Shown here piece after piece: positions 50,674 through 60,600 of a DNA stretch of 64,000 nt. Position 1 is the first letter of the stretch. Every line of letters begins with the position of its first letter. Made by a program: the position numbers and the translations under genes. The DNA is from Methanoregula sp. UBA247 (GTDB taxonomy: Archaea > Halobacteriota > Methanomicrobia > Methanomicrobiales > Methanospirillaceae). The notes below the pieces were generated by a model that was not told the origin of the DNA, did no database searches, and was given only the letters and a program-made list of their open reading frames with translations. Location of the stretch: positions 47,693 through 111,692 of the forward strand of contig DADR01000039.1 in NCBI GenBank assembly GCA_002495055.1, written 5' to 3'.

Positions 50674-51405
50674 ATGGACTTGAATGACGGACCCTTCCTT
50701 ACGGTCATTTTTATGGGGATTGTAGTGGTACTGATTTCCCGTGTACTGGACGTTCTCTGGGCTCAGGTTATACCTATAAGATCTTTTTATTACATGATCC
50801 GGGCTCCTGGGGTGATCATTCACGAATGCAGCCATATTCTCGGGTGCATTATCACCGGTGCCAAAATAAAAAAAGTAGTTTTTTTTTCAGAGAAGGGGGG
50901 TTCAGTCACTTATGCTCCTTCAAAAATTCCCTATCTCGGTGATGTTGTGATCAGTACAGCACCCCTTCTCTGTATTCCTCTCGTGTTGGCGGGGTGTACA
51001 TGGGTATTTTCGCAGTATCTTGGCTGTATATTTCCGCCCCTGCCAATGGGTATTGATTCAACGGATGCACTTTTTGGATTATGTACAGGTATCCTCGGAA
51101 TGTTTACCTGGAATCTTATTATTCAGTTCAACCCCTGGTTCCTTCTCTATCTTTACCTGACGCTTACGCTTGTTCTATCACTTGCTCCGAGTACTGCCGA
51201 TATCAAAAATGCCATCATCGGGATCGGTATTGTTATTCTTGGGGGTTTACTGATTCTCTGGAGTTCTCTGCCATGGGCGGTTATTCTACTCGAGAGAATC
51301 ACCCGTCTCATGGGAATCGGTTTTGCTTTCGGTCTCATGTTTGGGATTATTGCGCTTGTAATCTCATCTCCACTTATGATCTGGTACGTACAAAAGCGTG
51401 TCTGA
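50674..51405 (+). CDS. Membrane protein with a HECSH motif, possible M50-like metalloprotease
   Basis: A 243-aa membrane protein of about six helices. Residues about 47-57 read GVIIHECSHILG, an H-E-x-x-H zinc-binding motif that resembles M50 (site-2 protease) enzymes and lies at the start of a hydrophobic helix, as in that family. No clear second motif (N/D-P-x-G) is visible, so it may be a proteolytically inactive relative. Function unknown. It lies 63 nt before mutS on the same strand. Confidence 0.6.
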   Translation: MDLNDGPFLTVIFMGIVVVLISRVLDVLWAQVIPIRSFYYMIRAPGVIIHECSHILGCIITGAKIKKVVFFSEKGGSVTYAPSKIPYLGDVVISTAPLLCIPLVLAGCTWVFSQYLGCIFPPLPMGIDSTDALFGLCTGILGMFTWNLIIQFNPWFLLYLYLTLTLVLSLAPSTADIKNAIIGIGIVILGGLLILWSSLPWAVILLERITRLMGIGFAFGLMFGIIALVISSPLMIWYVQKRV

Positions 51406-51468
51406 TACATTTCGGGTATAACCATAAGATCGGTATTAATTGATCCGGAAAGCAATTTTTCTGTATAC

Positions 51469-54144
51469 ATGACACTTGAATCTCCCAAAGATCCTTCCGG
51501 GGATAATGAAAATGGTACCCGTCTCACTCCCGTGATGCGGCAGTACCGGGAGATCAAGGAAAAACACCCGGATACTATCCTTTTTTTCCGTATCGGTGAC
51601 TTTTATGAGACCTTTGAAAGCGATGCGGAACTCATTTCACGGGAACTGGAGATTGTTCTTACCTCGCGCTCAAAAAGTGGCGATAACCGGATCCCTTTAG
51701 CGGGAGTACCGTATCATGCGGCGGACGGATATATTGCCAAACTTGTCGGTAAAGGGTATAAGGTAGCCGTTGTCGATCAGGTCGGGGATACAAAAAACTC
51801 CAAAGGAATTGTCAAACGCGAGCTGGTACGGGTAATTACTCCTGGTACGGTGATCGATTCCACGATGCTTTCCTCTTCTGCCGCATCCTGTCTGCTTGCA
51901 CTCTACCCTGATATGAAAAAGAATCTCTGGGGAATGGCAATTCTTGATATATCAACCGGGGAATTTTTTATTGCAACGGCAGATCACGATACCGGCTGCC
52001 AGAATATCCTTTCTGAGATTGCCCGTTACCGCCCGGCAGAATGTATAGTCCCTTCATATGTGACTGACGATATGAAGGAACACATCCGGGACCAAGGTGT
52101 CGTTGTAACAATCTTTAAAGACGAGGAGTTCTCTGAACAGCGGGCACGACGTAATCTACTGGAGCATTTCCATGTGGCCTCACTTGCGGGATATGGGTGC
52201 GACGGGTCTCCTTCGGCCATCGGGGCCGCAGGTGCAGCGCTCACCTATGCGAAAGAAACGCAGAAATCGCCTCTCACTCATATCAGCGGTCTTTTTTTGC
52301 GTTCATCTGCACAGGGGCTGATACTGGACGCAATCACGCTACGCAACCTTGAAGTAAAAGAGAGTATCCGCCTCGAGACAAAAGGGGCGACCCTTTTATC
52401 CTGCCTCAACCTGACAAAAACCCCTATGGGAAGCCGGATGCTGACACGTAATCTCTCCCACCCATTCACTGATATAGATGAAATCAATAAACGGCTGGAT
52501 GCAGTTGAATTTTTTATAACCTGCACTCCTGTACGACTTGAGATCAGGGCCCTGCTCAGCCTGTGCGCTGATATTGAAAGAATTGCAGCGCGGATTGCGT
52601 ACGGGAATGCAGGACCCCGGGATCTAATCGCACTTGCAGACTCGCTTTCAACACTTTCAAAAATCAGGAGTACGATACAGGATTGCCAAACCGTTAATAT
52701 CCCCCCGTATATCACCAAAGCCCTGCAGGATCTTCATGATTTACCCGATACTATCAGCCTGATACGTAGCGCATTAATTGATGACCCTCCCGCAATTGCA
52801 CGCAATGGGGGAATAATACGGGCAGGCTATTCAAAAGAACTGGATGATATCAAAGGAGTCCTGTACAAAGGTAAAGACTGGATTGTTGAGCTCCAGCAAA
52901 AAGAGCGGGAACAGACGGGTATTAAATCTCTCAAGATCGGGTATAACAGGATCTTTGGTTATTACCTTGATATAACAAAACCGAATCTTCATCTCGTGCC
53001 ACCCCATTACCAGCGCCGTCAGACAACAGCAACTGGAGAACGTTATACACTTCCTGAGCTGCAGGAGAAGGAGACTCTTATTTCCCATGCAGATGAGCGT
53101 CTTTTAATCCTTGAGCGTGAACTTTATTCCGGGCTTGTCGAGGTGCTGCGAAGTGCTATTCCTGATCTTCAGACAATAGCCCGTGGCATATCTGCCCTGG
53201 ATGTTTCCGCTGCACTCGCTGAGATTGCGCAGACCCACGATTACATACGCCCGCAACTGAATACTCATGATGCAATTATCATCCGTGACGGACGACATCC
53301 GGTCGTCGAACAGGGTGTGCTGGGGAATTTCGTTCCCAACGATACTGACCTTGCCAGTTCCGGCACACAGGTTATGATCATCACAGGAGCAAACATGGCC
53401 GGGAAGTCCACTTATATGCGGGCAGTGGCGCTCATCTGTATCATGGCCCAGGCAGGAAGTTTTGTTCCGGCCCGGCACGCAAGTATTGGTATCCTTGATC
53501 GCATATTCACCCGCGTTGGTGCCTTTGACGATCTCGCCAGCGGACAGAGTACATTTTTTGTCGAGATGCTCGAACTTGCAAACATACTCAACAATGTGAC
53601 CACAAAGAGTCTTGTAATCCTTGATGAGATTGGCAGGGGGACCAGCACAGTTGATGGAAGCTCGATTGCAAAGGCTGTGCTCGAATATCTTCACGGACGG
53701 TCAGGTGCCGGGCCAAAGACCCTTTTTGCCACTCACTTCCACGAACTTGTCGATGTGGAATGTGAACTTAAAAGGGTGAAAAATTATCATTTTGCCGTAA
53801 AAGAGACAAAGAATGAAGTGGTCTTCCTGCGCAAACTCATACCCGGTGCAACCGATAAAAGTTACGGTATTCACGTCGCCCGGCTTGCCGGTGTTCCAAA
53901 AAAAGTGACCGAGCGTGCGGAGAGTATTCTTACCGAAACAATGAACCGCGATGTCCCTTCCGGTACCCGCCCCCAGCGTTACACCCAAATTCTTTTATTC
54001 GATAATGATAGCACAACAAAAAAAGCAGTACAACACCCGGTGCTTGACGAACTCACCTGTGTCAACACGGATGAGATAACCCCTCTGCAGGCACTTACAA
54101 AGATTGTCGAGTTACAACATATGTTGAAAAGTAAGGAAAAATAA
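51469..54144 (+). CDS. mutS: DNA mismatch repair protein MutS
   Basis: An 891-aa MutS. The mismatch-reading F-x-E is in RIGDFYETFESDAEL (about residues 41-55). The ATPase has Walker A TGANMAGKSTYMRAVA (about 639-654), Walker B LVILDEIGRGTSTVDG (about 712-727) and ATHFHELVDVE (about 753). The C-terminal helix-turn-helix (HVARLAGVPKKVTERAESIL) is present. The usual MutS length is about 850-890. It is followed by mutL after 2 nt, a classic repair pair, uncommon in archaea and probably of bacterial ancestry. Confidence 0.97.
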   Translation: MTLESPKDPSGDNENGTRLTPVMRQYREIKEKHPDTILFFRIGDFYETFESDAELISRELEIVLTSRSKSGDNRIPLAGVPYHAADGYIAKLVGKGYKVAVVDQVGDTKNSKGIVKRELVRVITPGTVIDSTMLSSSAASCLLALYPDMKKNLWGMAILDISTGEFFIATADHDTGCQNILSEIARYRPAECIVPSYVTDDMKEHIRDQGVVVTIFKDEEFSEQRARRNLLEHFHVASLAGYGCDGSPSAIGAAGAALTYAKETQKSPLTHISGLFLRSSAQGLILDAITLRNLEVKESIRLETKGATLLSCLNLTKTPMGSRMLTRNLSHPFTDIDEINKRLDAVEFFITCTPVRLEIRALLSLCADIERIAARIAYGNAGPRDLIALADSLSTLSKIRSTIQDCQTVNIPPYITKALQDLHDLPDTISLIRSALIDDPPAIARNGGIIRAGYSKELDDIKGVLYKGKDWIVELQQKEREQTGIKSLKIGYNRIFGYYLDITKPNLHLVPPHYQRRQTTATGERYTLPELQEKETLISHADERLLILERELYSGLVEVLRSAIPDLQTIARGISALDVSAALAEIAQTHDYIRPQLNTHDAIIIRDGRHPVVEQGVLGNFVPNDTDLASSGTQVMIITGANMAGKSTYMRAVALICIMAQAGSFVPARHASIGILDRIFTRVGAFDDLASGQSTFFVEMLELANILNNVTTKSLVILDEIGRGTSTVDGSSIAKAVLEYLHGRSGAGPKTLFATHFHELVDVECELKRVKNYHFAVKETKNEVVFLRKLIPGATDKSYGIHVARLAGVPKKVTERAESILTETMNRDVPSGTRPQRYTQILLFDNDSTTKKAVQHPVLDELTCVNTDEITPLQALTKIVELQHMLKSKEK

Positions 54145-54146
54145 CC

Positions 54147-55946
54147 ATGAAGGCCGGGAATACTGTTTCCACAATCCACCTTCTTGATCCGGCAACCGTT
54201 AACCAGATCGCTGCCGGTGAGGTAGTGGAACGCCCTGCATCAGTGGTGAAAGAGCTGGTGGAAAACGCAATCGATGCCGGTGCACGTTCGATTCGCATTG
54301 ATGTCACCACCTCTGCAAAAGAAATTCTGAGTATCCGTATCATCGACGACGGATCCGGTATGTCTCCCGATGACGCTCTGCTGGCCTTTACTCCTCATGC
54401 AACAAGCAAAATCACCCGAATCGAAGATCTCCACCATATCAATACCCTCGGATTCCGTGGTGAAGCTCTTGCCAGCATCGCTGCCGTGTCCAGGATCTCC
54501 CTGACGACACGACCTCGGAATTCTGGTGAAGGTATCGGGACGAAGGTGCTCGTTGAAGGGGGAAAAATACAAGAGACGGGTGAAATCGGGGCACCGGAAG
54601 GAACGAATGTGCTGGTTGAAGACCTGTTCTTTAATACACCAGCACGGAAAAAGTTCCAGAGGAGTAAAAATACCGAGATCGCACATATCCATGCAATCCT
54701 GGAAGGTATCTGCCTGGCCCATCCCGGGATATCATTCCGATTGTATATTAATCAAAACGAACAACTCGTGACAGATCGGTCGCCCCGTATCCTCGATACC
54801 ATTGCACGCATCTTTGGCAGCGATGTGGTAAAGGATCTAATTCCCCTGAGTCTGTCTTTTCCCTTCATGAAAATATCCGGGTACATCTCGCGCCCCTCTC
54901 GTGCGCGAAGGGATGCATCAAGGATTATGATAGCCATCAATCAACGCTTTGTATCTTCAACAATTATCGTCGGGGCAGTCAAAGAAGGGTATGGCACCCT
55001 GCTCTCAAAAGACCGGTTCCCGATTGCATTCCTCACCCTTGAGATTGATACTGAGCTGGTCGATGTAAATGTACACCCGACAAAAAAACTGGTCCGACTC
55101 TCCCGGGAAAAAGAGATCACCCGGGCAATAAGCGAAGCAGTGAAGACTGCATTACTCAGTCATGACTTGATCCCGGATGTCGTCGCCCCATCGCAATTAT
55201 TCCTGGAGGAATCCAGCAAACATACCACAACGGTACCTGATCTGAAATATGATTTCACGGTACCGGCTCCTCCCCGAATCAGTGAGGCACTGCATTCAGG
55301 TAATGTTATGACTGACCGCCAGCTGCGGCAGACAGAACTTCTGACCGGCATGGTTCCAGTCGATGCGAAATTACCCGTCATGGAGGTTATCGGGCAATTG
55401 GGGGGTATCTATATCATGGCTACGACTGAAACCGGTGAACTTGTGCTCATAGATCAGCATGCCGTTCACGAGCGCATCCTGTACGAACAAGTTATAGCAC
55501 GGACTGCAGGAGATCACCGTTCGCAGGAGTTGATCGTTCCTTTTATCCTGCACCGGACACTGCAGGAAGGAGCAATTCTCCGTGATCTTCTGCCTGCACT
55601 TGCACAGGAAGGGTTTGTGCTTGAGGAATTTGGCAGAGATACGTTTCTTGTTCGTGCAATCCCGGTTGTTCTGGGGAAGCTTGAGGATACATCAATCATT
55701 GATGAAATGGTGAGTGATCTTATTTGTGAAGAGCCGGTTCGTTCAGTAAATACCCGTGAAAGAATTACACGTATTATTGCATGCCGGGGTGCAATCAAGG
55801 CAGGCACTGTATGTACTCAGGAACAATGCCAGCGTTTGATACACCAGATACGATATACAAAAAATCCGTTTACCTGCCCGCACGGAAGACCAACGATGAT
55901 CAGGTTCAGCCGGACTGATCTTGACACTATGTTTAAACGTATCTGA
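54147..55946 (+). CDS. mutL: DNA mismatch repair protein MutL (with endonuclease motif)
   Basis: A 599-aa MutL. GHKL ATPase motifs: VVKELVENAIDAGA (about 32-45), IDDGSGM (about 68-74), TLGFRGEALASIAAVS (about 98-113). The C-terminal part holds the endonuclease metal-binding motif DQHAVHERILYE (D-Q-H-A-x2-E-x4-E, about 435-446), plus a late CPHGRPTM, so this MutL is expected to nick DNA itself; no mutH is needed. It starts 2 nt after mutS. The DNA glycosylase gene 130 nt downstream may be linked. Confidence 0.96.
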   Translation: MKAGNTVSTIHLLDPATVNQIAAGEVVERPASVVKELVENAIDAGARSIRIDVTTSAKEILSIRIIDDGSGMSPDDALLAFTPHATSKITRIEDLHHINTLGFRGEALASIAAVSRISLTTRPRNSGEGIGTKVLVEGGKIQETGEIGAPEGTNVLVEDLFFNTPARKKFQRSKNTEIAHIHAILEGICLAHPGISFRLYINQNEQLVTDRSPRILDTIARIFGSDVVKDLIPLSLSFPFMKISGYISRPSRARRDASRIMIAINQRFVSSTIIVGAVKEGYGTLLSKDRFPIAFLTLEIDTELVDVNVHPTKKLVRLSREKEITRAISEAVKTALLSHDLIPDVVAPSQLFLEESSKHTTTVPDLKYDFTVPAPPRISEALHSGNVMTDRQLRQTELLTGMVPVDAKLPVMEVIGQLGGIYIMATTETGELVLIDQHAVHERILYEQVIARTAGDHRSQELIVPFILHRTLQEGAILRDLLPALAQEGFVLEEFGRDTFLVRAIPVVLGKLEDTSIIDEMVSDLICEEPVRSVNTRERITRIIACRGAIKAGTVCTQEQCQRLIHQIRYTKNPFTCPHGRPTMIRFSRTDLDTMFKRI

Positions 55947-56075
55947 ATGACAGCAATTTCGTGGTACACCCGGCACACCACTACCCCTATATCATTATTA
56001 CCCTCCCAGAATCATTATGTGCGGTCATATTCATACACTTGAGATCGAGTCGAAAATATTGACCGTGTATGAAAA

Positions 56076-56951
56076 ATGAAAAATTCTCAACAGGAATCTC
56101 TGGATCATAGCGGACCTCAATTTTCTCGTGATGATAGTACCAGCCCCAGTATCCTGGCGTTCCAGCATATGGTGCTGTCGCATTTCAAGCAGTACGGTCG
56201 GGACATGACCTGGCGAAATACCACGGATCCTTATCAGATTCTCGTATCGGAGATTATGCTCCAGCAGACACAGGTGGAACGGGTCACCACAAAATTTGCG
56301 GAATTTATCCGTGCATTCCCGGACTTTGCATCACTCGCGATCGCCCCTTTGGCAAATGTGCTCAACGTCTGGCAGGGAATGGGGTATAACCGTCGGGCAG
56401 TTGCATTACAGAAATGTGCTATCCGGGTCATGAACGAACATAACGGTATTCTTCCGGCGGATGTTGATATCCTTGCAACGTTTCCCGGCATTGGCAGGGC
56501 GACTGCTTCATCCATTGCAGCATTCGCGTTCAATTTGCCCGTCGTCTTCATTGAGACCAATATCCGCAGGGTGTTTATTCACTTCTTCTTTACCGACACA
56601 GAAATTGTAAGTGATTCAGACATTCTCCCGCTTATTGAAAAAACACTCTACCTTGAAAATCCCCGTGTATGGTACTGGGCATTGATGGACTTAGGATCCG
56701 CTCTAAAAAAGACAATTCCCAACCCAAACCGGCGAAGTAAACACTTTATGAAACAAACTCCGTTTGAAGGTTCAGACCGGAAACTTCGTGGAGAACTCCT
56801 GAAACTGTTGCTCAAAGATCAATTTCTGGTGGAAGATAAGGTGGTCGTCTGTTTCAATGAAGATCCTCAACGGATCCGGAAGATATTAAGGACTCTGGAA
56901 ACAGAGGGATTCATAAAATTCCAGGATAATAAATTTGTACTTAAGGAATAG
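56076..56951 (+). CDS. MutY-like DNA glycosylase without the iron-sulfur cluster
   Basis: A 291-aa HhH-GPD protein. Residues about 25-225 follow MutY: GRDMTWRNTTDPYQILVSEIMLQ (catalytic Glu of MutY kept), QTQVERV, WQGMGYNRRAVAL, FPGIGRATASSIAAFAF (helix-hairpin-helix) and VVFIETNIRRVF. At the place of the usual catalytic Asp (L-D-G-N-V) stands E-T-N-I. The four cysteines after ALMDLG are all absent (ALMDLGSALKKTIPNPNRRS). The C-terminal 70 residues are a winged-helix-like part. It may excise bases from mispairs, as MutY does, or be an altered-specificity glycosylase. Position next to mutSL fits repair. Confidence 0.82.
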   Translation: MKNSQQESLDHSGPQFSRDDSTSPSILAFQHMVLSHFKQYGRDMTWRNTTDPYQILVSEIMLQQTQVERVTTKFAEFIRAFPDFASLAIAPLANVLNVWQGMGYNRRAVALQKCAIRVMNEHNGILPADVDILATFPGIGRATASSIAAFAFNLPVVFIETNIRRVFIHFFFTDTEIVSDSDILPLIEKTLYLENPRVWYWALMDLGSALKKTIPNPNRRSKHFMKQTPFEGSDRKLRGELLKLLLKDQFLVEDKVVVCFNEDPQRIRKILRTLETEGFIKFQDNKFVLKE

Positions 56952-57169
56952 TTTTGGGAATTTTAATTCCGGTTATCAATTATGGGTTTTTGTTAAGCAT
57001 ATTTCTTTTAATCTTAATAAAAATGAAAAAATAATTAAAACTATTTCTTACCCATTTGCCCTCGTTTCATAATCCTGAAATTCCAACCAATCCTGAAATG
57101 GAAATCTTTCTGGTTGGGAAGGACGACATAATGCTGCCCTAAACCGAGGAGGAGATCTACGGTATCACA

Positions 57170-57412
57170 TTATTCTGTTAACGTAACTTCCGCCCAGTAT
57201 TGTTTCAATGATGCTGAGATCCATTGGGCAATATCACATGAATCAAGTCCTGTATCCCTGGCAAGTTTGCTTGATATACAGGATATGAGATCACGGTTAT
57301 CGGAAATATTATCCATCGATATTTCTTCCCCGGTTATATGAGTTAGTCCCTGACAGAGGAATTTATCGAATCTGGAAATAACTTTGACGTCGGGTAACGG
57401 AGAACGTATCAT
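57170..57412 (-). CDS. Small protein of unknown function
   Basis: An 80-aa protein with no recognised family. It has two helical-looking halves (VISRFDKFLCQGLTHITG and ISSKLARDTGLDSCDIAQWI) and an acidic-polar balance that suits a folded protein. It lies alone between the glycosylase gene and the large sensor gene, with AT-rich flanks on both sides, so it may have its own promoter. Confidence 0.45.
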   Translation of the reverse strand: MIRSPLPDVKVISRFDKFLCQGLTHITGEEISMDNISDNRDLISCISSKLARDTGLDSCDIAQWISASLKQYWAEVTLTE

Positions 57413-57617
57413 ACTTAATTATTTATAAGTTAATATTAATAAACTTATTTATACAGCTAATAATGCAAATATCGCAATTCATCGGAATCGCAGGGTCTGC
57501 AGGATTTTTTTATGATAGTAATAGCAGCAGCTTGCTAACGTGATTATCAGTAAAAAGTCAAATAAATTTTAATACTATATTGATTATTTATGTTTAGATT
57601 TAAAACATAAAAACCTT

Positions 57618-60600
57618 TTAGCATCCTTTATTCTTTTCATCATTTGGCCGGTCAGTAGTTCTTGCGATTGCCAGAAAACCAGAAATATCTCCATCTTCTG
57701 CATGGATGGTGGAAAGATTTACTTCAACCGGCACCCTCCCTGATGATGAGAAGAACATGAGCGGTACTGTTTTATGCCCGTTCTTTTTAACTTCAACAAG
57801 GGAATTCAATACTATCTTCCGGTATTCAGGTGCGATATACAATGCAAGATTCCTGCCAGCCAGTTTGTTATAATCTCCTGCATCCATCGCATTGACCATG
57901 GCATCGTTAGCCCAGAGACATTTTCCTGAAAGGTCGAGAATGGCAATATAATCCCGTGCCATTTTCAGAGCATTGGTCAGGTTGAGTTGGTTTACGATAG
58001 GGGGTATTTTAATTATTTCATGATCAGGACTGTCATTATCACCGGCATCAGGAATGGAAACATCATTCATTGTACCGGATAGCGCATTCTTCGCATGTTT
58101 CAACAATACACGTTCTCCACCGGTCTGGGGATTCGAGAAACCGGAGGGCAGCATGCAACTACTTCCTTTGAGGGAATCTTCAGCAATCTTGCGCTGGAGG
58201 ACAAGCGAAGCTGCTTTTCCATATATTTCGATAAATGGTATCTTCTCCAGTTTCTCTCCCTTTGGCAGACCAAAGGCGACAGTACCAAGAAACGACCCTC
58301 TCCAGACCAGGCTAAAGTAGTAAAACTTTCCAAGGTTCAGTTCCTGCATAATCGCTGTACTCACTTCTTCAGAGAAATTCTGGGATAATATGGATTGGAG
58401 GTTTTTCTGGACAGGATATATTATTCCTGGCAGAATATTTTCCGGGATCGGCTCATCAACCTGAAGCGAAACACCCGTAAGATCGCTCTGCAAGTATTTG
58501 AGTGCTGTTGCTCGTGCTTTATCACCAACGAGGGCTTTAATTGTTAACTTACCTGTATCGCGATCATAGTTATTGACAATAATCATGCCCTCAGGCAATA
58601 ATTCTTTGAGACCTTGACCAATGGCGTAATAAATATCAGAGTTTGGCTGAAGTTCAATAAATTCCTGTACCTTCCGGGAAAAAAACTCCATCTGGGAGAG
58701 ATTATTCCGGAGCTTATCAGCTGCAGCCCGGCGCTCGCTGATATCATGTAAAATTCCCTCCACGCCAATTATTTCTCCTGTATCATCAAAGTACAGGTGA
58801 CTGTTTGTTGAGACATAGACTGGATTACCATCCCTGGATTTTAAAACAATTTCGTAATCGCTGATCGATCCATTCTTGTATACGGCATCGAGTAATTCAT
58901 TTCGGCGTTCCGGTTCAAAATAGAATTTTTCAGCGATATTTAAGCCGATACATTCTTCAAGGGAATCATATCCAAACATCTTTGCCCAGCCCCCGCTTGC
59001 CATGATAAGATTTCCTTCTTTATCAGAACGGTAAAAAACATCCTGAATATTTTCAATTACACTCCGGTATAATTTTTCCCGCGCTTTTAACTCCTGTCGG
59101 GTATGGTTATGAAGCAGAGCAACGGAAACCTGGTTAAGGAATAATTGCAGGGTCTCCTTGTTTTTTAATTCCTGTCCTGGTCGCAGGATAATTATTACAC
59201 TTCCAAATATTTTCCCTTCGTGGATAAATCCCATTACGAAACTTTTTCCAAATCCCATACGATTTTCGAGATCGGTGCATATCTCTTCGGGAAATTCCCT
59301 GAATAAAAGATTATAGAGACGAGGCCCCTCGATAAGATATTTCGACTGGAGAGTGGCCTCAAAAACTGGATCTTTATCAAGGGAAAATGATTTTCCGAAG
59401 AGATATACTCCGAGATTTCTGAACTCTTCAATGACTGCTGTATCCAATCCCGCAACACTTTGAAGTGTTATGGATCGTTCAGACTGGCTAATGGAAGAAA
59501 CAGCAACTATCTGACCCGGAACGATAGCATGGATCTGATCTGCAACATACTGAAAAAAATTCTCATCATCTTTCAAATCCATGAATGACATCGCAGTCTG
59601 CATGAGAAATTCCCTTTCCGCAATGTATTGCCTGATTTTTGCACCCGCTTCTTTTTGTTCGGTACTATCCCTGCCCACTCCCTGGAATCCGATAATTGTT
59701 CCTTTATCGTTAAAGAGAGCCCTGTTTGTCCACTGTGTCCAGCGGATGCTGCCTGAGGAATCAAACATCCGATGTTCAATTGTTCGTACAGAATTTTGGG
59801 CGTTCAGGGAATGCAGGTTTAGGATTAAATCATCCTTATCATCTTGTGGTATCAGCGAAAAAATCGACTGCCCAAGCAATTCTGCCCGATCCTTTAAAAA
59901 ATACCTGCATACTGAATCATTCACATAGGTGAGTGTCCCGTCAGGCAGAAACCTGGTAACAAATTCGGTCTGGTCCTCAACAATACCCCGGTACCGCGAT
60001 TCGCTCTCCCTGAGCGAGTCCTCGGTAACCCTCCGGTGTAATACGATAGATGCCTGGTGGATATATGTTTCAATAAGTGAGGAATTACTTATCGTGTCGC
60101 CTTTCCGGAGTGAAAATGCTACTGCACCGAAGAGAATACCATGCCTGATAAGTCCTATGCCGTAATACCTGTCCCCAAGGTTGAGGGTTTCTTTGATTCT
60201 GTCGCAGATATCTTCGGGAATCTGCTGGAAAAAGAAGTTGTACAGACTTTCATCCGTGTGGAAAATTTTTCCTTCCCGTATTGTGTTGAGTGCAAACGTC
60301 CTGAGCGATGCAGGTACAGAATTTAACTTAAATTGGAATCCCAAGAATTCACGGCCTAAAAAGGATGAGATAATCTGACGGTCCGTATCTGGAAAAAAAG
60401 ATCTGACTGTAATAGTTTCATTAAGCGAGTCATAGGAATTTACACAGACCACAGCACCGGGAAGCAATTCAGACAGACCCTGCGCGATAGCCTGAAAAAT
60501 GTCGGCTTCGGCAGACATCTCAACAAACTCCTGTGCTCTTCGGGAGAGGAATTCCAGATCCCTGATATACTGGTTGATCTTCGTTGCTGCTTCGCGTTTT

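Noticed and set aside
57081..57119. A hairpin (TTCCAACCA/TGGTTGGGAA) as a small RNA gene
   Set aside because: One arm has an extra base and the loop is long; no promoter or conserved core is visible.
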